Of a stretch of 64,000 nt of DNA, positions 26,266-34,995 are shown one piece after another. Below the pieces are notes generated by a model. The model saw nothing but the letters and a program-made list of their open reading frames with translations. It did no database searches and was not told the origin of the DNA. How positions within the stretch are numbered: position 1 is the first letter of the stretch; every line of letters starts with the position of its first letter. The DNA is from Parvularculaceae bacterium (lineage in GTDB: Bacteria; Pseudomonadota; Alphaproteobacteria; Caulobacterales; Parvularculaceae), in assembly GCA_021776465.1 (NCBI GenBank), contig JAJFFU010000113.1:1-64000 (forward strand), given 5' to 3'. The position numbers were made by a program, and so were the translations under genes.

Positions 26266-27521
26266 TGAAAAAAATAGCAGACAGCTTATCCCACGAGAAC
26301 ACTTCTAACACTATTGTATTAGAGGAGAGGGACGATCAAAACGGGGTAGAACGAGAAGACAAGTTCGACCGAATGAATCAAGATAGCCGCGAGCCATCTC
26401 GTAGGCAAAAGAAATATATGTTAGAGGATGACGCAGGCCTCCTATCTCCCAATCGCGGCGATGAAAGTTTGTTTTACCCAGAGCATAATAAGAACGAGGA
26501 TGACAACGAGATAGGAAGCTATCAACAAAGACGAAGACGAGGAATTTATATGTCAGATGTATATAATGTTCAGGCTGTAGCTGATAAATTTGGCCCTAGG
26601 TTGGCCCAGAATATGCTAGATAAGGGAATTGAATTTGTAGATGCTGCACTTTTTGATGAGGCATATGAGCAATCAATGGCATCAAGGACAGCGGAAACAA
26701 ATTTTGAAATGTCCAAAGATTATGCCAAGGACGAAAAAGGGCTCGCTCTTGTAAATTATTATGATAACTGGGATGTAGAATGGGCGCTATACGCAGCTAA
26801 AGATTACAATAAAAAGGGTGAAAGGCTTGGCGTATTCATGTCTGCAGATAAAGCACGTCAGGAAGCAAATAGCAAGGGTGATGGAAATTACGTCATCGAA
26901 GGTGAGTGTGTAAGGCCAGAGAAGAGCCATTGGGGCTATTACGTTGTTTCTGTGAAGAATGGAATGACAACTCGCTACTCTAAGAAGCCTGTTTATGTGC
27001 ATGAAACACACGCAGGATACCGCAAAGCATCATCAAATATTATAGAAATTTCTCCGGAGGAATTTATGAGTGAAACTATTACGGCTGGAAGGATTGTCAG
27101 AGCTAGATTGAGTAAGAAAAGCGCAGCAGCTATTCGTGGATTCGCCAAGTATGCACAAAAAATGCTTGACAACGTAGGGGTGACATCAAAAAGTTTCCCA
27201 GAAGGTAATGACCGTCGTTCTATGAGAGAAGTGTTAGCATCTCTTGATAAGTGTATGGATAGTTTGCAGGGAATGGTTGATAGCCTATCGCCTGGCGACC
27301 AGAAGAAGCTAGATGATGTTGTTGAGACGCTTGAGGAAGTGTGTCATACTGATTTGGACCATGATTCTGAGATGGGTGAGCCACAAGGGCATGTGAGTCA
27401 AATGGGTGGTGGAGAAAGTCCTGGCGATGCATTCTCTGGTGACAGTATGATGGCTTACGCTGCTCTGTCAAAATTGAATAATAAAGAACAGGCTCGTATT
27501 GTTGCGATGCTGAAGGGGTAA
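26265..27521 (+). CDS. Hypothetical virion-type protein with internal start sites
   Basis: About 418 residues. The N-terminal 85 are charged and likely disordered; the middle holds a beta-rich segment; the C-terminal 150 are helical with a Gly/Met-rich end. ATG 26265 overlaps the previous TAA; ATG 26259 is an equal alternative. Two in-frame ATGs, at 26550 and 27066, follow GAGGAATTTAT-type ribosome sites and could yield nested shorter products, as in some scaffold genes. Not recognised. Confidence 0.58.
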   Translation: MKKIADSLSHENTSNTIVLEERDDQNGVEREDKFDRMNQDSREPSRRQKKYMLEDDAGLLSPNRGDESLFYPEHNKNEDDNEIGSYQQRRRRGIYMSDVYNVQAVADKFGPRLAQNMLDKGIEFVDAALFDEAYEQSMASRTAETNFEMSKDYAKDEKGLALVNYYDNWDVEWALYAAKDYNKKGERLGVFMSADKARQEANSKGDGNYVIEGECVRPEKSHWGYYVVSVKNGMTTRYSKKPVYVHETHAGYRKASSNIIEISPEEFMSETITAGRIVRARLSKKSAAAIRGFAKYAQKMLDNVGVTSKSFPEGNDRRSMREVLASLDKCMDSLQGMVDSLSPGDQKKLDDVVETLEEVCHTDLDHDSEMGEPQGHVSQMGGGESPGDAFSGDSMMAYAALSKLNNKEQARIVAMLKG

Positions 27522-27523
27522 TT

Positions 27524-27922
27524 ATGAGTGAAAGAATGGCAGATTTGTTTTGGAAGAGACAGCAGGGAAAAGATAATTCTCAACAGAGGCAAGCTCCGGC
27601 ATCAAATCTTACAGAAGCCATTGCTGCATTCAGTGATGACAAAAGAACTGAACAAATGTCTGATGAGAGGGTGCCTGGAGAATCTCCGTTAGAATGGGAA
27701 CAAAGAATTAGACAGGCTGACAAAGCGTATAATTATGACAAAAACGATACGCGTAGGGCTATGAAAGATAGAACTGCAGCACTTGATATGCAACAGAGCG
27801 TACTTCACGATCTTGTGTCAGATGGGCCAAAAATCCCACAACACAGTTTCAATTTAGAGACAGACAAAGGCGAAGTGGTTACATACAACAGTAATATGTG
27901 GTCACGTAAAGGAGAAGAATAA
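27524..27922 (+). CDS. Hypothetical protein with shared N-terminal motif (132 aa)
   Basis: The start reads MSERMADLFWKRQQ, a variant of the leader motif with Asp, an aromatic residue and Lys-Arg at the same spacing. The remainder is polar and Gln/Asp-rich, probably disordered. It starts two bases after the upstream TAA. Function unknown. Confidence 0.58.
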   Translation: MSERMADLFWKRQQGKDNSQQRQAPASNLTEAIAAFSDDKRTEQMSDERVPGESPLEWEQRIRQADKAYNYDKNDTRRAMKDRTAALDMQQSVLHDLVSDGPKIPQHSFNLETDKGEVVTYNSNMWSRKGEE

Positions 27923-28194
27923 TGATGGAATCGACAAAGCAAGTGGTGCTTGAAGTTCTTATGGGAATGAAGACAACAATGCTCAAGATGTTGGACAGCA
28001 AGAAAGCTGCTGCTCTTATTACATCTGGTATTCTTATGCTAGTTGTATATGCGTTTGGTCCGATGCCTGATGAACTAAAGATGGACTTGGCTGATAAAAT
28101 TATGAAAGTAGTAGTTGTCTACCTCGGCGCTCAGGGAGCGGCTGACTTAGGGAAGGAAAAAGCCAAAGCGGAGGCAGAAAAACCTGTTGAATAA
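27922..28194 (+). CDS. Small membrane protein, possible holin
   Basis: The 90-residue protein has one clear membrane segment (about residues 34-53, ITSGILMLVVYAFGP) and a second weaker hydrophobic run containing VVVVYLGAQGAADLG. The Tyr-Leu-Gly-x-Gln-Gly pattern recurs in small phage holin-like proteins. Charged C-terminal tail. A holin role would be lysis timing, but no endolysin is nearby, so this is uncertain. Confidence 0.5.
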   Translation: MMESTKQVVLEVLMGMKTTMLKMLDSKKAAALITSGILMLVVYAFGPMPDELKMDLADKIMKVVVVYLGAQGAADLGKEKAKAEAEKPVE

Positions 28195-28407
28195 ATGATA
28201 ACAGACATGTACCAAAATCGCAAGATTGCTCAACGCAGAGAGGCAATAGTTGAGGATTTCTGGAGAGCTATGAAGGGAGATCCTAAGCTGGACGCACAAG
28301 GGCAGCCAATGAGTCACTTGGATTCCTTGTATTCCGAGCACGCCCCGTATGCTGCCGAGGAATGGCATCCGATATACCAGCTAGCAAAGCGTTTTGGGTT
28401 CGTGTAA
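28195..28407 (+). CDS. Small protein with shared N-terminal motif (70 aa)
   Basis: The start directly follows the previous TAA. It begins MITDMYQNRKIAQ, another version of the leader motif with Asp, Tyr and a basic pair. The rest is short and helical. Function unknown. Confidence 0.55.
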   Translation: MITDMYQNRKIAQRREAIVEDFWRAMKGDPKLDAQGQPMSHLDSLYSEHAPYAAEEWHPIYQLAKRFGFV

Positions 28408-28442
28408 AAACCCACTGAGGCGTTTAACAGAGACAAACGTAT

Positions 28443-28464
28443 GAATGGGCCAGAAATGGCCCAT
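28443..28464 (+). other. Hairpin upstream of the 28486 gene
   Basis: AATGGGCC and GGCCCATT form a perfect 8-bp stem with a six-base loop. No T-run follows, so it is not an obvious terminator. It may control access to the ribosome site near 28475. Confidence 0.4.
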
Positions 28465-28485
28465 TTGCCATATAGAGGTAATAGA

Positions 28486-28824
28486 ATGGATGAGAAGATC
28501 GATGAACTTTTTTTGAAAAAGTGCTTGCAATTTGGGCCCAAAGGGGTTAGATTATCTATACTCCCCCTAAGGGAAAAACAATTCCCTAAAAGAGGAACAA
28601 GTGCCCCAGGAATTAACCAAGGAGTAGAAAATAATAAATATAATACAGGGGAAGGGGAACATCAGGGAAATATAGGGGAAGGACATAGTACATCTAATTC
28701 CGCTGGCGGAAGAGTAGGCACAGGCGATCAGTATTTCTCAAAAGAAGAATTAAAAGATAGAAGAAAAAATAAAGATGGAAGTACTGACCCACATGATGAA
28801 AAGCCTAGTATAAAGAATGTGTAA
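28486..28824 (+). CDS. Disordered Gly/Asn/Glu-rich protein (112 aa)
   Basis: ATG 28486 is preferred because of a TAGAGG site eight bases upstream. The longer frame from ATG 28441 begins inside an 8-bp hairpin. The N-terminus contains DELFLKKC, similar to the shared leader motif. The remainder is low-complexity Gly, Asn, Ser and Lys. It ends just before the promoter at 28832. Function unknown. Confidence 0.5.
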   Translation: MDEKIDELFLKKCLQFGPKGVRLSILPLREKQFPKRGTSAPGINQGVENNKYNTGEGEHQGNIGEGHSTSNSAGGRVGTGDQYFSKEELKDRRKNKDGSTDPHDEKPSIKNV

Positions 28825-28831
28825 ATAATGC

Positions 28832-28860
28832 TTGACAAACGCAGTATATTGTGATATAAC
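28832..28860 (+). promoter_or_regulatory. Sigma70-type promoter
   Basis: TTGACA (28832-28837), 17 bases, TATAAC (28855-28860). It would start transcription about 28867, just before the metallophosphoesterase gene. Confidence 0.78.
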
Positions 28861-28880
28861 TATAGTATGGGTATGTATTT

Positions 28881-30110
28881 ATGACCCAAAAAGGAGAAGT
28901 GGTTTTGGAGATAGATGAGAAGTTAATCCAGTATGCTAAAACTGAAAAACAGAAAGAAAAAATTAAGGCAGTGATTGAGCATGGAAGCAACTTAGCAGCC
29001 GCGAGGGCTCTTGGAATTAATGAAAGCGGCATTAGGCAAGTGCTGAAGAAGGTGAAAAAATACGCGGCGCGAGACGGGTATGCCCCAGAATCAGGTATTG
29101 AATATAAAATTCCTGACGGATATGGGATGAAGGGTGGAACGGTTCATAGAAAGAACGGAGAGGTAGTTCAGGATTGGATAAAGTTTGATGAGAGGAAGAG
29201 AAAGGATGACCAGGCGCTAATAGATATTGTTGTATCAGCAGTTTCTTCATATAAAGACGTTGTTAGTCAAGTTCCTGCTCCAATTGTAACAAACGATGAA
29301 TTACTCACCACATATGTAATTGGAGATGCACATCTAGGGATGTATGCGTGGGTTAATGAGACATTAGATGAGAATTGGGATCTAAACATAGCGATGAAAT
29401 ATTTATATGCTGCTATTGATAGAGCGATTTCTTCATCTCCTCAGTCTAAAGAGTGCATAATTTTAAGTTTAGGTGACTTTTTTCATATTGACAATAACGA
29501 TGGACTTACCCCTAAAAGTAAGAACAGACTGGATTTCGATGGAAGGACTGGAAAAATTTATGCGAAGGGGGTCACTCTGATGATGTATGCTATCAAAAAA
29601 GCCCTAGAAAAGCATGAAATCGTACATGTTCAGTGTTTGCAAGGTAATCATGATGTTGTGTTGTCGTCCACGCTGGCTGCGGCTTTACATGCAATATATG
29701 AAGATCATGTCAGAGTAAAAGTAGATACGTCTCAGTGTTTATTTCATTTTCACGAATTTGGTAAAGTGCTTATAGGTATGGCTCACGGAGATGTCCCTCG
29801 AAAGCTTGAGGCGTTCAAAGACATTATGACAGACAGAGCCGAGATGTGGGGAAGGACAAAGTACAGATATTGGTTATTAGGTCATGTTCATCATATCCAA
29901 AAGAAAGAATTTAATGGTGTTGTGATGGAGAGCTTCAGATCTTTGATTCCGAAAGATAAATACCATACAGACCATGGATATAGATCTGGAAGGGATCTTT
30001 CTGTCATCGTATATCATAGAGAGTTTGGTGAATACGAGAGACATACAATCCCGGTAGCGCTACTTGCGAAGGACTTGGCTGAAGATGGACAAAAGGAAAT
30101 GGTTACATAG
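28881..30110 (+). CDS. Calcineurin-like metallophosphoesterase with N-terminal helix-turn-helix
   Basis: The phosphoesterase core has the metal-binding signature in order: GDAHLG (about residue 150), LGDFFHID, GNHD and GHVHH. These bind two metal ions and hydrolyse phosphodiesters or phosphomonoesters. The first 80 residues have a helix-turn-helix (LAAARALGINESGIRQVLKK), suggesting DNA binding. The product may be a DNA-processing or anti-defence nuclease. TTG 28905 has the better ribosome site (AAGGAG, eight bases) and could be the true start. A consensus promoter lies just upstream. Confidence 0.78.
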   Translation: MTQKGEVVLEIDEKLIQYAKTEKQKEKIKAVIEHGSNLAAARALGINESGIRQVLKKVKKYAARDGYAPESGIEYKIPDGYGMKGGTVHRKNGEVVQDWIKFDERKRKDDQALIDIVVSAVSSYKDVVSQVPAPIVTNDELLTTYVIGDAHLGMYAWVNETLDENWDLNIAMKYLYAAIDRAISSSPQSKECIILSLGDFFHIDNNDGLTPKSKNRLDFDGRTGKIYAKGVTLMMYAIKKALEKHEIVHVQCLQGNHDVVLSSTLAAALHAIYEDHVRVKVDTSQCLFHFHEFGKVLIGMAHGDVPRKLEAFKDIMTDRAEMWGRTKYRYWLLGHVHHIQKKEFNGVVMESFRSLIPKDKYHTDHGYRSGRDLSVIVYHREFGEYERHTIPVALLAKDLAEDGQKEMVT

Positions 30111-30780
30111 TGTAATTACTATTTACATTGCAGTTGTATTAATTTTTTCTCCGGGGTGCGCAAACACTCTGTACACAATTGATGCGAATTATAATAACAG
30201 TATCACCTATATGGGGGTAGTCATTAGAGACTACCCCTATTCTGATTTATTGGGTAGCACTGTTGTCATATCTGACGATAGTGTTAGGACAACACATAAA
30301 AAGAAAATGAAGGTGGTGGAGATTATTTCATTATTTCCATTTACAGAACTAACGGAAGTGAGATTTGTAAGAGATATTAGGATAAAGGACAGACCTGGGT
30401 TTACGGCAGTTGGGCTGTATTCCTATAATGATGACATAATGTTTATCGATTATGATGAGGTGTTGTGGTATAGGACACTAGCGCATGAAATGGGGCATGC
30501 TGTTTGGGATGTAATGTCAAAAGATATGCAGTTGGAGTGGATTTTACTCTATTTTGACATTCTTGACAAGGCTGAAATGGAACACCCTGGAGGGGATGAA
30601 TATTCAGATATTCCATGGGAAAAACAACGTAATTTTCCTACACAATATTCTATGCATTCTCTAGATGAATATTTCGCAGAGGTGTTCATGCTCTATTGTA
30701 TAAATAGGGACAAACTGATGGAAAAATTCAGTGACGAAGCGTTTTTGCTAGATAAACATTTAAAAACTCTTAGGGAATAA
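30085..30780 (+). CDS. Lipoprotein with HExxH zinc metalloprotease motif
   Basis: ATG 30085 gives a Lys/Arg start, a hydrophobic stretch and a lipobox (SPGC, Cys 25), so the protein would be exported and lipid-anchored. HEMGH at 134-138 is a zincin active site, with a downstream Glu in a DEYFAEVF segment typical of gluzincin-like proteases. A secreted protease encoded by a phage could act on the host envelope. It overlaps the metallophosphoesterase end by 26 bases. No exact family assigned. Confidence 0.62.
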   Translation: MDKRKWLHSVITIYIAVVLIFSPGCANTLYTIDANYNNSITYMGVVIRDYPYSDLLGSTVVISDDSVRTTHKKKMKVVEIISLFPFTELTEVRFVRDIRIKDRPGFTAVGLYSYNDDIMFIDYDEVLWYRTLAHEMGHAVWDVMSKDMQLEWILLYFDILDKAEMEHPGGDEYSDIPWEKQRNFPTQYSMHSLDEYFAEVFMLYCINRDKLMEKFSDEAFLLDKHLKTLRE

Positions 30781-30781
30781 C

Positions 30782-31486
30782 ATGGCAAGGTATATTCAAG
30801 GGCAGAATGAGCCACATGAAGTAATTGAAGAATTTAGGGGATTTGCTTCCCCTAATGTATATGAAAACACCGCTGATGAGGGCGGAGTTCAGGATGCTAT
30901 GTCTGGATTTATGAGCCCAGAACATTCTGATATAATTAATGCAATTGGCGATGTGTCTCAATTCTACCAAAATGTACAGATTGATGATTTGAACAATTAT
31001 CTTGGAGTTTTCGAAGGGCAACCAGAAAATTCTGTTGGATGGACGGTTACAGGGTCGCTTGATGATGTTCTTGCACACGCGGCACAAATAGGTGATATGT
31101 TTAACCAGAAAGCAGTAGCTGTTTTTAGGCCTGTGGATGAAGGTCAGTCTAACGCTGTGTATCACAAAATAACATTTGATCCATTAGACGCTAGTAAAAG
31201 CTTGGACATAAATAAAGTATCTGGAATTTATGGCGGATCCTATATTTTTGACCAAGAAACTAAGAATGTTACTGGAATTGAAGTTATGGTTGAAGGTGAT
31301 GAAGGTAATGCTAGCGTACAAAAAATTGTTGAGTTGCTAAATAAAATAGGTAAGCTACAAGCTGTAGAATCACATCCAGTTGAAGCACATTTTATTGGAT
31401 CAGAAACTAGAAAAGGCGCGCATGACGAATATATGCATATAATTACTGAAGGGCTTGATACGTGGCAAGCTCTTCCAATGAGGTAA
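30782..31486 (+). CDS. Polyvalent-protein-like domain protein, MARYI leader
   Basis: The start codon lies one base after the upstream stop. The protein opens MARYIQGQ, the same leader as the next gene. The middle and C-terminal parts (GWTVTG, FNQKAVAVF and a later beta-rich stretch) recall domains that occur in injected polyvalent phage proteins. This assignment is from pattern memory only. Probably a virion or cargo protein. Confidence 0.5.
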   Translation: MARYIQGQNEPHEVIEEFRGFASPNVYENTADEGGVQDAMSGFMSPEHSDIINAIGDVSQFYQNVQIDDLNNYLGVFEGQPENSVGWTVTGSLDDVLAHAAQIGDMFNQKAVAVFRPVDEGQSNAVYHKITFDPLDASKSLDINKVSGIYGGSYIFDQETKNVTGIEVMVEGDEGNASVQKIVELLNKIGKLQAVESHPVEAHFIGSETRKGAHDEYMHIITEGLDTWQALPMR

Positions 31487-31488
31487 AT

Positions 31489-32958
31489 ATGGCCAGATAT
31501 ATAAGAGGACAGCTAGAAGAAGATCAGATGATGGAGCCTTTTGAAGATCCCATGATGACTATTTACCACTACAGCAATAAGCTTGGTGATGATGACATGG
31601 TGACAATAGACCCTGAAGCATTTATCACTGGTGGTAATGCATATTCTCGTGGAGAACGTGAAGTATCATCTGTCCCAAGGTCATTCTTTTATCCAGACCC
31701 TACACAGAGGGAGCAGTTCTTTAGAGGCAGTCCTCCTCTATACACTGCCCAGGTGCCTAGAGATCAAATTTATGATTTAGTGGAAGACCCAGAAGGATAT
31801 ATTGCCAAGCACAAACACCCAACATACGGGCTCAGGAAGGGAATGGAGTGGGACAACCTTCTGAATGATCTGAAAGAGAATTATCTAGGGGTAATTTATG
31901 GCAGGCCAGACCTCAGAATGGTGAGCCTGCTACACCCTGTTGATGCTGAAAGGCATAAAGGTGAAGATTTCCCGATGGGTAAACAGGGGCAATGGTTTCA
32001 CGATCAAGAACAAGCTGATAGTAGAAAATACACCCCTCCTAGCGAAAGAATGATGGAGCCTAAACATATGAAACCTGGATACAAGCCCAGGGAAAAAGAG
32101 CCTAGAAGAAGATTTAATATTAAGCAGTTGGTAGAGATGGCTCATAGCAAAGAGGATTGGAAAGACTGGTATTCTGCTTCAGATGAAATTCTAGAACAAT
32201 TATTTGGAAAAGATGCAGACATGCTGAAGAGCTTGTTAGCTGTTACGTCTGCTAGAACTAGTGTGCCAAACAATGTAACAAAGGCTATTAAGGCCTATAC
32301 AAAAATCCTGCAAGGGATGCCTATCGATAGCTCAGTAGGTATTATGCCGGCCCATGCACAGAATATCAATAGAATTTTACATGGAGAGCCAATTTCCGGA
32401 GGTAAAGTGGGTCCGTTCGAACAGAATTTATTTGGAATTTTGGCACCAACTACTATTGACCTTCATATGGCTGAGATCTTGTACGGAAAGTATGACAGAA
32501 GTAAGGGTAAATATCGTCCAATTGATCAAACAGATGCTGTAAGATATTATTCTCAGAATTTACTTGAGAAAGTGGCAAAGAGGCTTGATTGGGAACCGGC
32601 TGAAGTTCAGGCGGCATTGTGGTCATTCAATATAGAGTTAAGAGGAGAGGATCCTGTCTCGTACGATACGATCCTACAACAGCGGGCACAAAATGCCTGG
32701 GAAGAATCAGGAGGAACATATGGATCCGTTGAAGAGCAAGTCGATGCCCTCTGGCACGAAACCGGAGGACCCTTCACAGAACGAGGATCTGGGGAAGTTG
32801 ATCCAGAGAGCACTTTTGTACAGGGCGAAAAACCTTACGAAGGTGAAGGATTTTTGGGGGGTGATGCAGGACGAGATGAAGAAGAATCCGCCCCCGAAGA
32901 TGTAATGGAATTATTCATGCAAGACGACTACAGGATGGAGGATGATGAGCTATATTAA
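31489..32958 (+). CDS. Polyvalent protein with ADP-ribosyltransferase-like N-terminal domain
   Basis: The start is ATG 31489 (MARYIRGQ), two bases after the previous stop. Residues about 25-150 (IYHYSN, a Gly-Arg pair, PRSFFYPDP, then YTAQVPRDQIYDL) resemble ADP-ribosyltransferase-like toxin domains of polyvalent proteins. Residues about 220-390 match a conserved polyvalent domain with FGKDADMLKSLLAVTSA, ISGGKVGPFEQNL and VQAALW. The C-terminus is acidic. Such proteins are thought to be packaged and injected to modify host targets. Catalytic residues were not verified. Confidence 0.5.
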   Translation: MARYIRGQLEEDQMMEPFEDPMMTIYHYSNKLGDDDMVTIDPEAFITGGNAYSRGEREVSSVPRSFFYPDPTQREQFFRGSPPLYTAQVPRDQIYDLVEDPEGYIAKHKHPTYGLRKGMEWDNLLNDLKENYLGVIYGRPDLRMVSLLHPVDAERHKGEDFPMGKQGQWFHDQEQADSRKYTPPSERMMEPKHMKPGYKPREKEPRRRFNIKQLVEMAHSKEDWKDWYSASDEILEQLFGKDADMLKSLLAVTSARTSVPNNVTKAIKAYTKILQGMPIDSSVGIMPAHAQNINRILHGEPISGGKVGPFEQNLFGILAPTTIDLHMAEILYGKYDRSKGKYRPIDQTDAVRYYSQNLLEKVAKRLDWEPAEVQAALWSFNIELRGEDPVSYDTILQQRAQNAWEESGGTYGSVEEQVDALWHETGGPFTERGSGEVDPESTFVQGEKPYEGEGFLGGDAGRDEEESAPEDVMELFMQDDYRMEDDELY

Positions 32959-34366
32959 AATATTTGCCCAGAGTGATGGCGAAGAAGATTTAGGAGGGTC
33001 TGCTGAAGGAGATATTCCTTGGAAAGTAGGACCTAACTCATCAGGGGATAGAAAATTTCCTGGGGGAAATGCTTCGTCTGGAAAGAAGCATAATGATAGG
33101 AAACACACAGATCATCCATCTGATGCAGATCATACAAGAGGAACAACAAACAATACGCAACTAGAAGCAAAGAAGACAGCACAACTTGAAGATCATACAT
33201 TGTCTCAGATGCTTGTGGATTTCCTAAATACAGGAGAACCTCACCAAGGTATGGTACTTGCAGATTTCTTACGAGAAAATTATCATGAAAGCTATGCAGA
33301 CGTACTCAGTGGGCGGATTAGAGAAATGAAGCCAGACATGGGAGCAGAATATATCAAAGTGGCTTTCCTAGATCCTGTTGAGTCAGGAGTATATAGAGTT
33401 CCAAATACAGAATTTATGTTGTTTGAAGAAAAAGGTCGGTGGGGGATTCTACCCCCAGAAAGGACTGTAGAAGCGATGAAGAAACGCTCTCAGGGTAATG
33501 AAGAAATGTTGCAGGTGTTTACTGATTATCTGTTAGATTCTGGGCTCCGAATCACGGTTGCCAATTATCCTGATCAATCTAATATCCAAGTTGACCATTT
33601 GAATTTAGATGAAATTCAGAATATCCGATCCAGGTTTAATACGTTTATTGAAGAAATAAATTATGTTTTGCTTCATACAGAGTCGGGGCAGAGTTGGATA
33701 GTGCCTATTGATTATGAGCATAATGGTAAGAATATTTTAGAAACAGCTAGAGACAGTGATGAAATAGGGATAGCATATGCAGAAATTCTTATCAATATTC
33801 CATACGATGTATTGCAGGCAAGAGTTGAAGGAAGAATGATGAATAAAGAAGCATTACATCTCAAGATGGATCCAAATTTAAGAGGAAGTGTAAATTACGT
33901 TGTTGAGACACACGGAATTCCGTGGAAAGACATCGAGAGTATTGAATATATGGAGGTTCCGAAAACAGCCGTGAATTTAGAAGAATTCCCAAAGAGCCTG
34001 AGAGAAGATGGCATTGTAATCTTTCACGCCAACACCCCTAAGCTAAAGGCTCAGGGATTACAACATGTAGAAGGAAGTGATTTTCCAAATAATGCTTTAA
34101 TGGTGTTTTATAAGACAGCGAGTAGCCCATTTCATATGAATAATGTAAAATTTCCTATTGATATCATTTGGGCAGACGAAAAAGGAACGGTGCTTGCTGT
34201 AAAAGAGATGAAGCCTGGCGGATTAGGGTATTACCCTCCAATTGGTACGGTTCATGCAATTGAGACAAATGTCGGATGGGCTGAAAAGAATGGAGTGGCA
34301 GTTGGGGATAGGCTGACAGGCATCATCGAAGGTGAAGACAATAGTCTTGAATTTTTCCAAGATTAA
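32942..34366 (+). CDS. Large hypothetical protein with C-terminal DUF192-like domain
   Basis: A GGATGGAGG site precedes ATG 32942, which overlaps the previous gene by 17 bases. The first 80 residues are charged and disordered. The central part is not recognised. Residues about 380-470 match DUF192: ALMVFYKT, then FPIDIIWAD, then a Gly-rich loop and AIETNVGWAEKNGVAVGD. DUF192 proteins are small beta-rich proteins of unclear role, often exported. A promoter follows immediately. Confidence 0.6.
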   Translation: MMSYIKIFAQSDGEEDLGGSAEGDIPWKVGPNSSGDRKFPGGNASSGKKHNDRKHTDHPSDADHTRGTTNNTQLEAKKTAQLEDHTLSQMLVDFLNTGEPHQGMVLADFLRENYHESYADVLSGRIREMKPDMGAEYIKVAFLDPVESGVYRVPNTEFMLFEEKGRWGILPPERTVEAMKKRSQGNEEMLQVFTDYLLDSGLRITVANYPDQSNIQVDHLNLDEIQNIRSRFNTFIEEINYVLLHTESGQSWIVPIDYEHNGKNILETARDSDEIGIAYAEILINIPYDVLQARVEGRMMNKEALHLKMDPNLRGSVNYVVETHGIPWKDIESIEYMEVPKTAVNLEEFPKSLREDGIVIFHANTPKLKAQGLQHVEGSDFPNNALMVFYKTASSPFHMNNVKFPIDIIWADEKGTVLAVKEMKPGGLGYYPPIGTVHAIETNVGWAEKNGVAVGDRLTGIIEGEDNSLEFFQD

Positions 34367-34370
34367 GGGG

Positions 34371-34399
34371 TTGACAAGCGACTCTATATAGTGTATACT
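34371..34399 (+). promoter_or_regulatory. Sigma70-type promoter
   Basis: TTGACA (34371-34376), 17-base spacer, TATACT (34394-34399). Transcription would start near 34406, 15 bases before the next ATG. Confidence 0.82.
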
Positions 34400-34420
34400 T
34401 TATTCAATGGGAGAGGACAA

Positions 34421-34717
34421 ATGGCAAAAAAAGCTATGAGCAAAATATGGAGAGTCATCAGGAGTGCCGAATTTCAGTGGACAACAGCAGTTGTCCTAGT
34501 GAGCGGTTTGATGGCACATTCTATTGATTGTCTAATTGGCCTTGCAAATGACCAGCATACGTCGTACAATATAATTGTGGGCTTGCTAGGGTTTGTAGCA
34601 TCGGGCATGCTCTCTATGGCCCTGTTTTGGAATCTTGTGTTTTATGTTTACATGTTGTGGTATACGATGTGGCAAGGACTAATGAGAAATGTAAAGAAGA
34701 TAAGATTCTGGGGGTAA
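34421..34717 (+). CDS. Small membrane protein (98 aa)
   Basis: ATG 34421 follows GGGAGAGGA. At least two and probably three hydrophobic segments are present (about 23-42, 50-66 and 70-85), with a basic N- and C-terminus, so it is an inner-membrane protein. First gene behind the promoter at 34371. Function unknown: a membrane-acting host takeover or superinfection factor is possible. Confidence 0.6.
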   Translation: MAKKAMSKIWRVIRSAEFQWTTAVVLVSGLMAHSIDCLIGLANDQHTSYNIIVGLLGFVASGMLSMALFWNLVFYVYMLWYTMWQGLMRNVKKIRFWG

Positions 34718-34719
34718 AG

Positions 34720-34995
34720 TTGAGTATAATTGCTAAAGCTGTAGTAAATACCAAAATTATTGTGGATTTTCCATATGATATTTGGGTGTATGAAGATGAG
34801 TTAGATGATTGGGAAGGTGAAGTTTCATTTGATAATTCTGAGTTTGTTGAATTTCTGAAGAATAAGGTGTATGAAAATGCTTGTGATGATTCTTCTTATA
34901 TTATTAGGTGTATGTTTGAGTCAAGTTTTGGTGCAGAAGATTGTGAATGTGAAATTGATCAGAACGTGAAAATAAAGGAGCCATCTCGTGGGTAG
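34720..34995 (+). CDS. Hypothetical acidic protein (91 aa)
   Basis: TTG 34720, two bases after the upstream stop and behind a GGGGG site, is chosen over the longer upstream frame that overlaps the membrane protein. Acidic, Asp/Glu-rich, with a CECEI-type Cys pair near the end. Not recognised. Confidence 0.48.
   Translation: MSIIAKAVVNTKIIVDFPYDIWVYEDELDDWEGEVSFDNSEFVEFLKNKVYENACDDSSYIIRCMFESSFGAEDCECEIDQNVKIKEPSRG

Noticed and set aside
27167-27195. TTGACA promoter-like hexamer in coding DNA
   Set aside because: No acceptable -10 box at 16-18 bases; treated as chance, as for several other internal TTGACA strings.
28441-28485. Upstream ATG start for the 28486 gene
   Set aside because: It lies in a hairpin without a ribosome site; ATG 28486 has a better site.
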